NCBI GenBank assembly: GCA_003559855.1
Contig: PWJZ01000131.1
Span: 1-64,000 of the forward strand
Reading direction: 5' to 3'
Source: Bacteroidales bacterium
GTDB taxonomy: Bacteria; Bacteroidota; Bacteroidia; Bacteroidales; UBA7960
Length of the DNA: 64,000 bases
Part shown: positions 1 through 8,709 of the stretch, piece after piece
Layout of the letters: every line of letters starts with the position of its first letter
How positions within the stretch are numbered: the first letter of the stretch is position 1
The notes under the pieces: generated by a model
Database searches by the model: none
Seen by the model: only the letters and a program-made list of their open reading frames with translations
What the model was told of the DNA's origin: nothing
Made by a program: the position numbers and the translations under genes

Positions 1-398
1 TTATGATACTTTTTTTTCAGATTATTATTCTCAAAGTCTTTAAGTAGCTGTTCCCATACACCTTCAGCTTCGCCAATCACAACACAATCAGCATATTGTA
101 GTGCTTCTTCAGGTAGTATTGACGGATGTACTCCCCCAAGAACTACAGTTTTACCGCGTTTTTTAAACTCCCGGCAAAGCTCGTATGCCCTCGGAGCATT
201 TGCTGTCATACAACTTATTCCAACTAAATCGCATTTATGATCGAGATCAATGTCAAATACTTCCTCCTCAATAACTTTTACTTCATGTTCGGGTGAAGTT
301 AATCCCTCCAGGATATAAAGAGCAAGCTGAGGCAACATAAGCTCTTTATTGGTTCGCTTTTCGGCATCTATTGTTGGGGAGATAAGAAGAATTTTCAT
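1..398 (-). CDS. B12-binding domain protein (N-terminal part, probably a B12-binding radical SAM protein), truncated by window edge
   Basis: Reverse-strand translation from ATG at 398: MKILLISPTIDAEKRTNKELMLPQLALYILEGL...VGISCMTANAPRAYELCREFKKRGKTVVLGGVHPSILPEEAL; open through position 1. Confidence 0.8.
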   Translation of the reverse strand, partial: MKILLISPTIDAEKRTNKELMLPQLALYILEGLTSPEHEVKVIEEEVFDIDLDHKCDLVGISCMTANAPRAYELCREFKKRGKTVVLGGVHPSILPEEALQYADCVVIGEAEGVWEQLLKDFENNNLKKKYH

Positions 399-525
399 TA
401 TTGCCTTCTCTTTGAGATATTACTATTTCTTTGATCGATTTGAATTATGTATATGTTACCCAAGTAACATATAATAGTTTGATTTATTGTTATTTTAAAT
501 AAAGAATACACTACAAAAAATCCAA

Positions 526-775
526 AAATATCGTTTCCGGAAGATTTCGCTAATTGACCCTGTCGGATAATGTTTAATTATAATAATTTACAAATGTATT
601 AAAAATAATTAAACCAACAGAGTAAACGCAGATTATAAGTTCATGATATTCAGGTTATATTTATCAATAAAAATCTTCGATTTCCCCCGTTGGATATTTG
701 CTTTTTATAAAATCATACAATGAGGTGAATCTGCGGGTAAAAATAATTTATTAGAGCAGACTCAATAAATAAATT
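526..775. repeat. dispersed intergenic repeat, copy 1 (with extra internal segment)
   Basis: CTGTCGGATAATGTTTAATTATAATAATTTACAAATGTATTAAAAATAATTAAACCAA and GAGGTGAATCTGCGGGTAAAAATA match 18558-18712. Confidence 0.75.
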
Positions 776-813
776 AGAATACTTCGTTCATGATATTTTG
801 AGGAAATTTCATG

Positions 814-1155
814 TTAATATTTTGCTTCACGTTTTTTTGCTTCTTCAAGCCATTTTGGGACAGTTGCTTTCAGAAATCTTTCTTTTTCTGCTCTGATATC
901 ATCCATGGCAAGCCCAAGGTATTCTTGTGCTTTTTCCTTTGTTGTTAGGTCGGACATTTCAATGGGCTGGTGAACATCATATTTTGCAAGTATTCTCGAC
1001 AGGTATATCCGTGCTTCCTGCGCCTTTTGTATTGAAGAACCCAGAACGAAAAGGAAAGCAATAAGGAAACTTTCCCTGTATAGCCATGGAAAACTCAATA
1101 GGCTTTTTGCTCTTCTATTATTGTGATTACTGCTTTCGATAGCTTTATTATCCAT
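814..1155 (-). CDS. hypothetical small protein with one hydrophobic stretch
   Basis: 113 aa ORF; hydrophobic LLSFPWLYRESFLIAFLFVLG near the N-terminus, charged C-terminus; no family recognised. Confidence 0.55.
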   Translation of the reverse strand: MDNKAIESSNHNNRRAKSLLSFPWLYRESFLIAFLFVLGSSIQKAQEARIYLSRILAKYDVHQPIEMSDLTTKEKAQEYLGLAMDDIRAEKERFLKATVPKWLEEAKKREAKY

Positions 1156-1253
1156 TCAAGGTAAAAATTATTGTTTAATAATAAGCAACAATTAATGGCT
1201 GATTGTGTTGCTAAACTGGTTTTTTACCGAAATCTTGCGGCATATAAATTTAC

Positions 1254-1577
1254 TTACTCCTTAATCATCGTCAGCAACATTTTAAACTTTTCCACTGCCA
1301 TAACTGCATGTGGTATATTTGCAGGCATTATGATGGTTTCACCTGCCTTCAGCAAATAAGGTTTTTTGTTTATTGTGATCTCAGTTGTACCTTCAACAAC
1401 CTGCACCATAGCATCAAAAGGAGCGGAATGCTCACTGAGTTTTTGACCTTTGTCAAAAGCAAACAGAGTAATGTTTCCGGTCGATTTTTCCAAAACACGT
1501 TTGCTTACCACGCTGTTGCTTGCATATTCAATATCTTTTTTGAAATTTATTTTTTTGCTGTGTTCAAATGTGCTCAT
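1254..1577 (-). CDS. cupin domain protein
   Basis: 107 aa; KGQKLSEHSAPFDAMVQVVEGTTEITINKKPYLLKAGETIIMPANIPHAV cupin pattern. Confidence 0.85.
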   Translation of the reverse strand: MSTFEHSKKINFKKDIEYASNSVVSKRVLEKSTGNITLFAFDKGQKLSEHSAPFDAMVQVVEGTTEITINKKPYLLKAGETIIMPANIPHAVMAVEKFKMLLTMIKE

Positions 1578-1717
1578 ATTTTTATGGTTTTTCTATTTCA
1601 TTAATTGCATTGCAATTTTTAATGCACCCTGGAATTGTTACGTATTGTTTTCTATTTATCAAAAACTTCTGAACCTGAACAGGTATTAACCCGATTAACC
1701 GGGTTTTTAAAAAACAA

Positions 1718-2149
1718 TCATTGAATCAATTGCGCTTCAAGCACAATATTGGTTGCTTTGAGTGCTTTTGATACCGGACAGGTTTCTTTCGCTATTTTGG
1801 CCACTTCAACAAATTTATCCTTATCGATGCCGGCAACCTTGCCTTTTGTTTTCAATAAAATCTCCGAAATATAAAAACCATTATTTGTTTTTAATAATGT
1901 AACTTCAACTTCGGTCTCTATTTTTTCAGGCTTATAACCCGATTGATCAAGTGTATGAGAAAATGCCATTGAAAAACAACTGGCTTGAGCCGCCCCTATC
2001 AACTCTTCAGGACTTGATAATTTTTTGTTATCCCCAAAACGGGAAGAAAAACTGTATTCCCCTTTATAACCACTTGATTTTAAAGTGTAAACTCCCTTGC
2101 CTTTGGCAAGATTATCTTCCCAAATTGCATTTGCATAAAATTTGTTCAT
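1718..2149 (-). CDS. osmC: OsmC family peroxiredoxin
   Basis: 143 aa; SPEELIGAAQASCFSMAFSHTL ... CPVSKAL, typical OsmC cysteines. Confidence 0.88.
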   Translation of the reverse strand: MNKFYANAIWEDNLAKGKGVYTLKSSGYKGEYSFSSRFGDNKKLSSPEELIGAAQASCFSMAFSHTLDQSGYKPEKIETEVEVTLLKTNNGFYISEILLKTKGKVAGIDKDKFVEVAKIAKETCPVSKALKATNIVLEAQLIQ

Positions 2150-2184
2150 AATTTCAGTTTTATGTTTATAAATATGTAAATTGT

Positions 2185-2199
2185 TTGATATTATATCAA
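2185..2199. promoter_or_regulatory. candidate operator dyad upstream of osmC
   Basis: TTGATATTATATCAA, arms TTGATA/TATCAA, 36 bp upstream of the osmC start codon. Confidence 0.4.
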
Positions 2200-2416
2200 T
2201 TTTAAATTTCTCCGGTTTATATAACCATATAGCTCTCAGAACCCCGGAAAATTAATGAGCAGCTCAATATATAGCACCAAATTACCAGGTTACTGCTTAA
2301 CTTGATTTAAGCATATTGCTATATTGATTTAATTATAAAACAGTTACAAAATTTTTAAAGGTTCAAAATCTTTTATTTCGAACTCTTTTACTTACTTTTG
2401 AAAAAGGGAAAACAAT

Positions 2417-2602
2417 TTACCTGTTACCGTTTATTTCGTCCAGCAGGTCCTGAATATCGTATACACATGAACCGCAACCTGTACCTGCTTCGGTTTCATC
2501 CTGGACCTGTTCAACGGTTGTTAGTTTTTTTTCTTTGATTGCATCTTCGAGTTCACCTTTAGTGATCTCCATGCAATGGCATAATGTTTCTTCTCTTTCC
2601 AT
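2417..2602 (-). CDS. BFD-like [2Fe-2S]-binding protein
   Basis: 61 aa with CHCMEIT ... GTGCGSCVYDIQDLL, four-cysteine BFD-like pattern. Confidence 0.8.
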   Translation of the reverse strand: MEREETLCHCMEITKGELEDAIKEKKLTTVEQVQDETEAGTGCGSCVYDIQDLLDEINGNR

Positions 2603-2646
2603 GATATTTAGTATTAATAATTTTATAAATTCTTGATACGGTATGA

Positions 2647-2698
2647 GTGACGGATAACGAGTTTATTTACCCGTTACTCGTCACTTGTTACCCGTTAC
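2647..2698. repeat. imperfect inverted/direct repeat array between bfd-like gene and hcp
   Basis: GTGACGGATAACGAGT (2647-2662) versus ACCCGTTACTCGTCAC (2669-2684), 13/16 paired; then ACTTGTTACCCGTTAC (2683-2698). Confidence 0.6.
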
Positions 2699-2701
2699 AC
2701 A

Positions 2702-4360
2702 TTAATTTAAAAACAACTTCAAATCATCATCCACCGTGCCTATTGGAGTGATACCAAACTTATCCACCAGCACTTTAGCAACATCTGGCGACAGGAATGC
2801 CGGCAATGTTGGTCCGAGATGGATATTTTTCACACCCAATGAAAGCAGTGCAAGTAATACTATAACGGCTTTTTGTTCATACCATGCGATATTGTATGCA
2901 ATTGGCAATTCATTAACATCGTTTAGTTCGAATACTTCCTTGAGTTTTAGTGCTATTACTGCAAGAGAGTATGAGTCGTTGCATTGGCCTGCATCAAGTA
3001 TTCGCGGTATACCGTTAATATCGCCTAAAGGCAGTTTGTTATAACGATACTTTGCACATCCGGCAGTAAGTATAACAGTGTCTTTGGGTAATTGTTCGGC
3101 AAACTGTGTATAGTATTCCCTGTCTTTCATGCGCCCGTCGCAACCGGCCATAACAAAAAATTTACGTATGGCACCTGTTTTTACTGCATCAACAACCTTG
3201 TCTGAAAGTTGTATTACCTGGTTGTGTGCAAATCCGCCAATGATATCTCCTTTTTCAATTTGTACGGGCGGCTTGCATTTTTTTGCATGCTCAATAATTT
3301 GGCTGAAATCTTTTCTGCCGTTTTCATTCCTTTCCGGTATGTGGATAGCGCCATCAAGGCCTGCAGCACCTGTTGTATAAATGCGATCAGTATAAGTAGC
3401 TTTTTTTGATGGCGGTACTATACAGTTTGTTGTAAAAAGTATGGGTCCGTTGAAGGTTTCAAACTCTTCACGTTGCTTCCACCATGAGTTGCCGTAGTTG
3501 CCAACAAAATGATCATATTTTTTGAAGGCAGGGTAATAGTTTGCCGGCAGCATTTCACTGTGAGTATAAACATCTACGCCTGTACCTTTGGTTTGTTCCA
3601 ACAGGTCTTCCATATCGCGCAGGTCATGTCCGCTGATAAGTATAGCGGGATTGTTTCTCACACCTATATTAACCTTAGTGATCTCAGGATTACCATAATT
3701 TGAAGTGTTGGCTTTATCCAGCACAGCCATTGTTTCGACACCTTTTTGTCCGCATTCCAATACCATTTGGGTCAATTGATCTGCCGTTAAGCTATCATCA
3801 AGAGTTGCAGCAAGGGCTTTTTGCATAAAAGCATATATGTTTTTATTTTCAAAACCCAGGTTAAGAGCATGCTCGGCGTAAGCCGCCATACCTTTTAAAC
3901 CGTATGTAAGCAATTCCCTCAACGATCTTTTGTCTTCATCGGGTGTCATTTGAAGTATACCTGCCTCAGCCGCTTTCTTATCAAATTCTTCCGGATTTGT
4001 TGTATGCCATTTGGCAGCCGCAGGTAATTTACTATCATCAATTTTTACACCAGCATCTTCAAGTTGTTTCCTTAAAGCTTCTTTTAATTTCATTCCATCT
4101 TTTAGCTTTTCAATAAAATGAGATCTGTTGAAGTTGGCATTGGTGATGGTCATAAACAAGCCATATAAAATGAACCTGTTCACCTCAGGATTTTCTATGC
4201 CTTTTTTTCGGCCTGTTTCTGAATATACTGACATGCCTTTAAGCAGATACATCATAACATCCTGTATTCCTGCTATTTCGGGCGTTTTACCGCAAACACC
4301 TGATTTTGTACAGCCTGTGTTATTAGCTGTTTCCTGACACTGAAAACAAAACATATTCAT
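2702..4360 (-). CDS. hcp: hydroxylamine reductase / hybrid cluster protein
   Basis: 552 aa; N-terminal [21 protein letters not shown] (C-x2-C-x8-C-x5-C), plus conserved [23 protein letters not shown]. Confidence 0.96.
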   Translation of the reverse strand: MNMFCFQCQETANNTGCTKSGVCGKTPEIAGIQDVMMYLLKGMSVYSETGRKKGIENPEVNRFILYGLFMTITNANFNRSHFIEKLKDGMKLKEALRKQLEDAGVKIDDSKLPAAAKWHTTNPEEFDKKAAEAGILQMTPDEDKRSLRELLTYGLKGMAAYAEHALNLGFENKNIYAFMQKALAATLDDSLTADQLTQMVLECGQKGVETMAVLDKANTSNYGNPEITKVNIGVRNNPAILISGHDLRDMEDLLEQTKGTGVDVYTHSEMLPANYYPAFKKYDHFVGNYGNSWWKQREEFETFNGPILFTTNCIVPPSKKATYTDRIYTTGAAGLDGAIHIPERNENGRKDFSQIIEHAKKCKPPVQIEKGDIIGGFAHNQVIQLSDKVVDAVKTGAIRKFFVMAGCDGRMKDREYYTQFAEQLPKDTVILTAGCAKYRYNKLPLGDINGIPRILDAGQCNDSYSLAVIALKLKEVFELNDVNELPIAYNIAWYEQKAVIVLLALLSLGVKNIHLGPTLPAFLSPDVAKVLVDKFGITPIGTVDDDLKLFLN

Positions 4361-4396
4361 AATTTTATATTTTAAGTTATTAAATCCATATATAAT

Positions 4397-5830
4397 TTAT
4401 TGTAAACAAAAGCATTTTTGGTTTTCTTTTTCAGGGCACACTATATACCTGGGTTCGGCATTCATTGCAGCCTCAATTATAGCTTCCGACATGCTCGGAT
4501 GCGGATGCACAGCCTTAATAAGTTCGCCCCTGGTAACTCCCAGGCTTCTCGCTACTACAATTTCAGCTATCATTTCCGTTACATTGTCGCCTATCATATG
4601 AACACCAAGCAATTTGCAATTCTGCCGGTTGAATATCATTTTTATAAAACCTTCCCTTGCTCCGGTAGCATTAGCTTTTCCTGAGGCAACATAAGAATAT
4701 CTGCCTGTTTTTATATCATAACCCGATTTTAAGGCATCTTCTTCTGACATACCTACCGATGCAACTTCCGGCTGGCTGTATATACATTCAGGCACATTAT
4801 CATAATCGAATGGCTCAGGTGCATATCCCAGCATTTTTTCAATACAGATTATTGCTTCATATGATGCTACATGTGCCAATGACGGACCCCTGACCACATC
4901 ACCTATGGCATAATATCCCTGTTGATTTGTCTCATAAAATCTGTTTACCGAAATTTTACCCCCTTCGGTGTTTATCCCCGCATCTTCAAGCCCCAGATTG
5001 TCAATATCCGCTTTTACACCTATTGCTGATAAAACTTTTTCTGCTTCAAAATATTCCAAACCCCGTGATGTTTCAACATTAACAATACAACCATCATTTT
5101 TCTTGCTCACCCCTTTCAATGAAGAACCCGTAATAACCTTTATTCCTGATTTTTTTAAAGACCTCTCCAATGTATTGGTAACATCTTTATCAATACATTT
5201 CAATATCCTGTCATTCTTTTCTATCAATATTACTTCAGTTCCAATTGTGTTATAAAAATGGGCAAACTCGACTCCAATGGCACCTCCGCCAACCACAACC
5301 ATTGATTTTGGCTGTTCCTTTAGTGTCATGGCTTCACGATAACTTATGATATGGTTACCGTCAACTTTTAAATATGGCAGCTCTGAATTTTTCGAACCGG
5401 CGGCTATTATTATTTTGTCGGCGGAAAAGTATTTCACATCATCCGATTTAGTCGCAACCTCTACTCTTTTGCCCGGTAAAATTCTGCCCGTCCCCTCTAT
5501 TGAATCAATATTGTTTTTCTTAAACAAAAACTCTATTCCGCTTCTCATATTTTCCGCAACTTTTCTGCTGCGTTTGATAATTGAATTAAAATCAATTATA
5601 ATGTTTCCATTAATTTTAAATCCATATTCAGAGGATCGCATGATATCATTATACACTTGTGCGCTTTTCAGCAATGCTTTTGTAGGAATGCAACCCCAGT
5701 TTGTACATACTCCTCCTATTACGTCTTTTTCTATTACCGCTACTTTCCTGTCATATTGTGCAGCTCTCACAGCCGCAGTATAGCCGGCAGGCCCGCTACC
5801 CAAAACTATTATATCATAATGTTTTATCAT
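4397..5830 (-). CDS. lpdA: dihydrolipoamide dehydrogenase family flavoprotein
   Basis: 477 aa; GSGPAGYTAAVRAAQ, GGVCTNWGCIPTKALL redox pair, AIGDVV, VHPHPSMSEAI; unusual Cys-containing C-terminus CPEKENQKCFCLQ. Confidence 0.9.
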   Translation of the reverse strand: MIKHYDIIVLGSGPAGYTAAVRAAQYDRKVAVIEKDVIGGVCTNWGCIPTKALLKSAQVYNDIMRSSEYGFKINGNIIIDFNSIIKRSRKVAENMRSGIEFLFKKNNIDSIEGTGRILPGKRVEVATKSDDVKYFSADKIIIAAGSKNSELPYLKVDGNHIISYREAMTLKEQPKSMVVVGGGAIGVEFAHFYNTIGTEVILIEKNDRILKCIDKDVTNTLERSLKKSGIKVITGSSLKGVSKKNDGCIVNVETSRGLEYFEAEKVLSAIGVKADIDNLGLEDAGINTEGGKISVNRFYETNQQGYYAIGDVVRGPSLAHVASYEAIICIEKMLGYAPEPFDYDNVPECIYSQPEVASVGMSEEDALKSGYDIKTGRYSYVASGKANATGAREGFIKMIFNRQNCKLLGVHMIGDNVTEMIAEIVVARSLGVTRGELIKAVHPHPSMSEAIIEAAMNAEPRYIVCPEKENQKCFCLQ

Positions 5831-5990
5831 GTCACTAAAAATTATTTCAGCAAATCATCAAAATATTAGCTTTTTAATAAATAAAAGTAAATCAAAAAAC
5901 GGAACTATAAAATAGATCTTCGATTTTTTTGGTATTTCAACCTCTTTTTAAATGAAATTTATTATTTCGCATTAATGATTCATTATTTTT

Positions 5991-6878
5991 TTACACTGGT
6001 TCCTTTTTTAATGTCCTTCCTGATACCGATACAACTACGACATTTACCACAACTTTTCTTTCAGTTATATTAAGAGCCTGCCTGACCAGTTGCAGCACTC
6101 CACTGCAACATGGTACTTCCATGATTGCCACCGTAATGCTGTTTATCTTTGAATTATCAATAAGTGATGCAATTTTTTTGACATAAATATCCTGCTGCCG
6201 GTCTAATTTCGGACACAAAATTGCCAGAGTTTTCCCTTTAAGCAACTTTGAGTGGAATTCACCCGATGCATAAGCAACACAATCGGCTGCCAACAGCACA
6301 TCAGCGTTTTCAAAATATGGCGCCTGCGGATTGACCAGATGTAACTGAACAGGCCATTGTCTTAATTCAGAAGACTGACTTGTAGTTGATAATGAATTGG
6401 CAGAGTCCGGTTTATCAAAACTCCTGATTTTGGTTCCCGGGCAACTGCTATCACCGATAAATGTTCCTTTCATGTATTTTTCCTTTTTTATTTCTTTTTG
6501 TTTGGACTTCCAATTCTTCAGCTTGCTTAGATCTATATCAATATTGTTTTCTTTGATATAGTTAATACCTTGCTCCACGTATTCATCCTGATTATGATCT
6601 ATCAGGTGGTTAAGGTGAGCAATAACCGTTGCCTCCCCTTTAGGTGAAATACGTTCCATCACCTTGATCTCATCATAAGGTTCGGCTTCACGTTCTACCA
6701 ATGTTATAGCGCCTACAGGGCACTCACCGATGCAGGCACCCAGCCCGTCGCAATAAAGATCGCTTATTATCCTTGCCTTGCCATCTATAATCTGAAGAGC
6801 ACCTTCGTGGCAGCCATCAACGCAAAGACCGCAGCCATTACATAAGTCTTCGTCTATTTTAATTATTGTTTGTTTCAT
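5991..6878 (-). CDS. 4Fe-4S binding protein (di-cluster ferredoxin N-terminus with C-terminal extension)
   Basis: 295 aa; CNGCGLCVDGC and CDGLGACIGECPVGAI motifs. Confidence 0.88.
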   Translation of the reverse strand: MKQTIIKIDEDLCNGCGLCVDGCHEGALQIIDGKARIISDLYCDGLGACIGECPVGAITLVEREAEPYDEIKVMERISPKGEATVIAHLNHLIDHNQDEYVEQGINYIKENNIDIDLSKLKNWKSKQKEIKKEKYMKGTFIGDSSCPGTKIRSFDKPDSANSLSTTSQSSELRQWPVQLHLVNPQAPYFENADVLLAADCVAYASGEFHSKLLKGKTLAILCPKLDRQQDIYVKKIASLIDNSKINSITVAIMEVPCCSGVLQLVRQALNITERKVVVNVVVVSVSGRTLKKEPV

Positions 6879-6962
6879 GAGTTTTTTTTAATGGAACGCT
6901 GATGAGGCTGATTACACTGATTATCGCGGATTTGTAATCTGCGATTTTTCACCTGACCCGCG

Positions 6963-7033
6963 TTCACCCTGTTAGATATTGACTATCAATTATTTATATT
7001 TTTTATTATTGAAATATTATATAACGGGGTAAA
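6963..7033. repeat. MITE-like short element with imperfect terminal inverted repeats
   Basis: TTCACCCTGTTAGATATT at the left end; reverse complement of the right end is TTTACCCCGTTATATAATATT; AT-rich interior. Confidence 0.45.
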
Positions 7034-7063
7034 TCCGTGTTCTATTAATTTATGATTAATTAA

Positions 7064-7849
7064 CTACTGTGCAACCCATCCACCATCAATAACCATAGGA
7101 TGTCCGATTACAAATGATGCATCATCTGAGCATAACCATATTACAGCACTTGCTATCTCTTCCGGTTTTCCAATTCGACCAAGTGGAGTTCCTGCGATTA
7201 GTGCTTCTTCCATATCGGTATTTTTAGATATAATCCTGTCAACCATTTCTGTCCGGACTACTCCGGGGCAAATGGAATTAATCCGTATACCTGATTGTGC
7301 ATATTCAAGGGCTGCAGCTTTAGTTAATTGATTAACACCACCTTTGGATGCTGAATATGCTGTTAATCCCTGAAAACCAACTACACCGGCTATAGAAGAA
7401 ATGTTAACAATAACACCTCTTTGCTGCTTGAGCATTTGTGATATTTCACTTCTCATACATAACCATGTGCCTTTAAGATTTACGTTAATAATGAAATCCC
7501 AATTCTCTTCAGTGCTTTCTGATGTTGGAGCTTGATTTCCCTCTACTCCGGCATTGTTCACAGCGAAATCAAGACTGCCATATGTGTCAACAGTTTTTAG
7601 AATTAGATTTTCAACATCACTGCTTTTCGATACATCTGCCTTGATAAAGATGGCTTCAGAACCTGTTTCTTTGATAAGTCTGACTGTTTCTTCACCTTTT
7701 TCGACATTTACGTCTGAAACAACTACTTTTGCTCCTTCTTTTGCAAAAGATAATGCAATTGCTTTTCCTATTCCGGCTGCTCCACCGGTAACAAGACTAA
7801 CTTTGTTTTCAAATTGTTTTTTCATTTTTTTTGCCCCATGATACTTCAA
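7064..7849 (-). CDS. SDR family oxidoreductase
   Basis: 261 aa; VTGGAAGIGKAIAL, NNAGVEG, YSASKGGVNQLTK. Confidence 0.93.
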   Translation of the reverse strand: MKYHGAKKMKKQFENKVSLVTGGAAGIGKAIALSFAKEGAKVVVSDVNVEKGEETVRLIKETGSEAIFIKADVSKSSDVENLILKTVDTYGSLDFAVNNAGVEGNQAPTSESTEENWDFIINVNLKGTWLCMRSEISQMLKQQRGVIVNISSIAGVVGFQGLTAYSASKGGVNQLTKAAALEYAQSGIRINSICPGVVRTEMVDRIISKNTDMEEALIAGTPLGRIGKPEEIASAVIWLCSDDASFVIGHPMVIDGGWVAQ

Positions 7850-7880
7850 TTAAACATTAGTAAAAATCATTATATATATT

Positions 7881-8282
7881 TTAAAGCTCTAATACTTTTT
7901 TATTCACCAAAAAATCTTCAAATTGTTTTGTCAGTTTTTCCGTAATCCTATCGAAAATACATTTTGAAAACGGACACTTATCACATTCGTATTTGCAATA
8001 ATCCATGCTGATTTCTCCTTCAAATAACCTGTATATTTCATAAAGATTTGTCTTGCCGGGGTCCTTTTTTAAAATATATCCACCGTGTGGTCCACGTGTC
8101 GATGTCAAAAAATTATTTTTTGATAATTGCTGCAATATCTTTGATATGTGATTTTTTGAAAATCCTGTAACCGTTGCAATAGTATTTGCATTTAAAGGAG
8201 TTTTTGATTTTGCAATCACCCCCATACTATGTATCGCTATTATCAAAGCTTCTGATATGTTTAATATTTTCGCCACCGGCAA
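7881..8282 (-). CDS. Rrf2 family transcriptional regulator with Cys cluster
   Basis: 133 aa; winged-HTH LNANTIATVTGFSKNHISKILQQLSKNNFLTSTRGPHGGYIL and CKYECDKCPFSKCIF. Confidence 0.9.
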   Translation of the reverse strand: MPVAKILNISEALIIAIHSMGVIAKSKTPLNANTIATVTGFSKNHISKILQQLSKNNFLTSTRGPHGGYILKKDPGKTNLYEIYRLFEGEISMDYCKYECDKCPFSKCIFDRITEKLTKQFEDFLVNKKVLEL

Positions 8283-8515
8283 ATATTTAAGTTATTCAGT
8301 ATTTTAATACGCTAATATAGATATAATTTTAAAATTGTCAAGAAAAAAGATGTTAAATCATTTTAATATTTACCAGGGTTTAATCATCAGTTATAAACAA
8401 ACCAGCTTCAGGGATAATGATTCAGAATATTTTTCCCGGTATTTATTGGCTGTGGGGCCATATAACCGCAGGCTGAAAACCGCCGTATGTTTTTAACCGG
8501 AGACCGGAAGCTCCT

Positions 8516-8541
8516 ATCTTTGTGCCATATGGCATAAAGAT
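8516..8541. repeat. 26-bp near-perfect palindrome
   Basis: ATCTTTGTGCCATATGGCATAAAGAT; one mismatched pair (G/T, wobble in RNA). Confidence 0.85.
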
Positions 8542-8599
8542 TAAATTTGAATATATTTGTTCTTTGACATTTTGTTTTGTAATACAATTGTCTGGGCTT

Positions 8600-8658
8600 T
8601 CGCATTGGAGATGCTTGAAGGGAGGGCGTAGCCCGACCGGAAAGCATCTCCAATGCGA
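8600..8658. repeat. long perfect inverted repeat (17-bp arms) with nested hairpin
   Basis: TCGCATTGGAGATGCTT (8600-8616) and AAGCATCTCCAATGCGA (8642-8658); loop contains GGGC-GTA-GCCC. Confidence 0.93.
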
Positions 8659-8709
8659 GCTGTTTTGATTAAGCATAGTTTCTAATTTTTTCTCAATAGA
8701 TATACCGAT

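Noticed and set aside
2294-2313. TGCTTAA-cttgat-TTAAGCA hairpin as terminator of hcp-bfd
   Set aside because: Short stem and no following T-run on the minus strand.
5346-5783. 145-aa plus-strand ORF
   Set aside because: Antisense to the lpdA-like gene; no independent support.
6923-6945. ATCGCGGATT-tgt-AATCTGCGAT hairpin as a terminator
   Set aside because: Strong stem but no T-tract on the minus strand where the upstream SDR transcript would end; left as an unexplained hairpin.
8408-8676. Two overlapping short minus-strand ORFs (81 and 77 aa)
   Set aside because: They run through the palindromes upstream of the DUF1670-like pair, overlap each other in different frames and have no protein-family resemblance.
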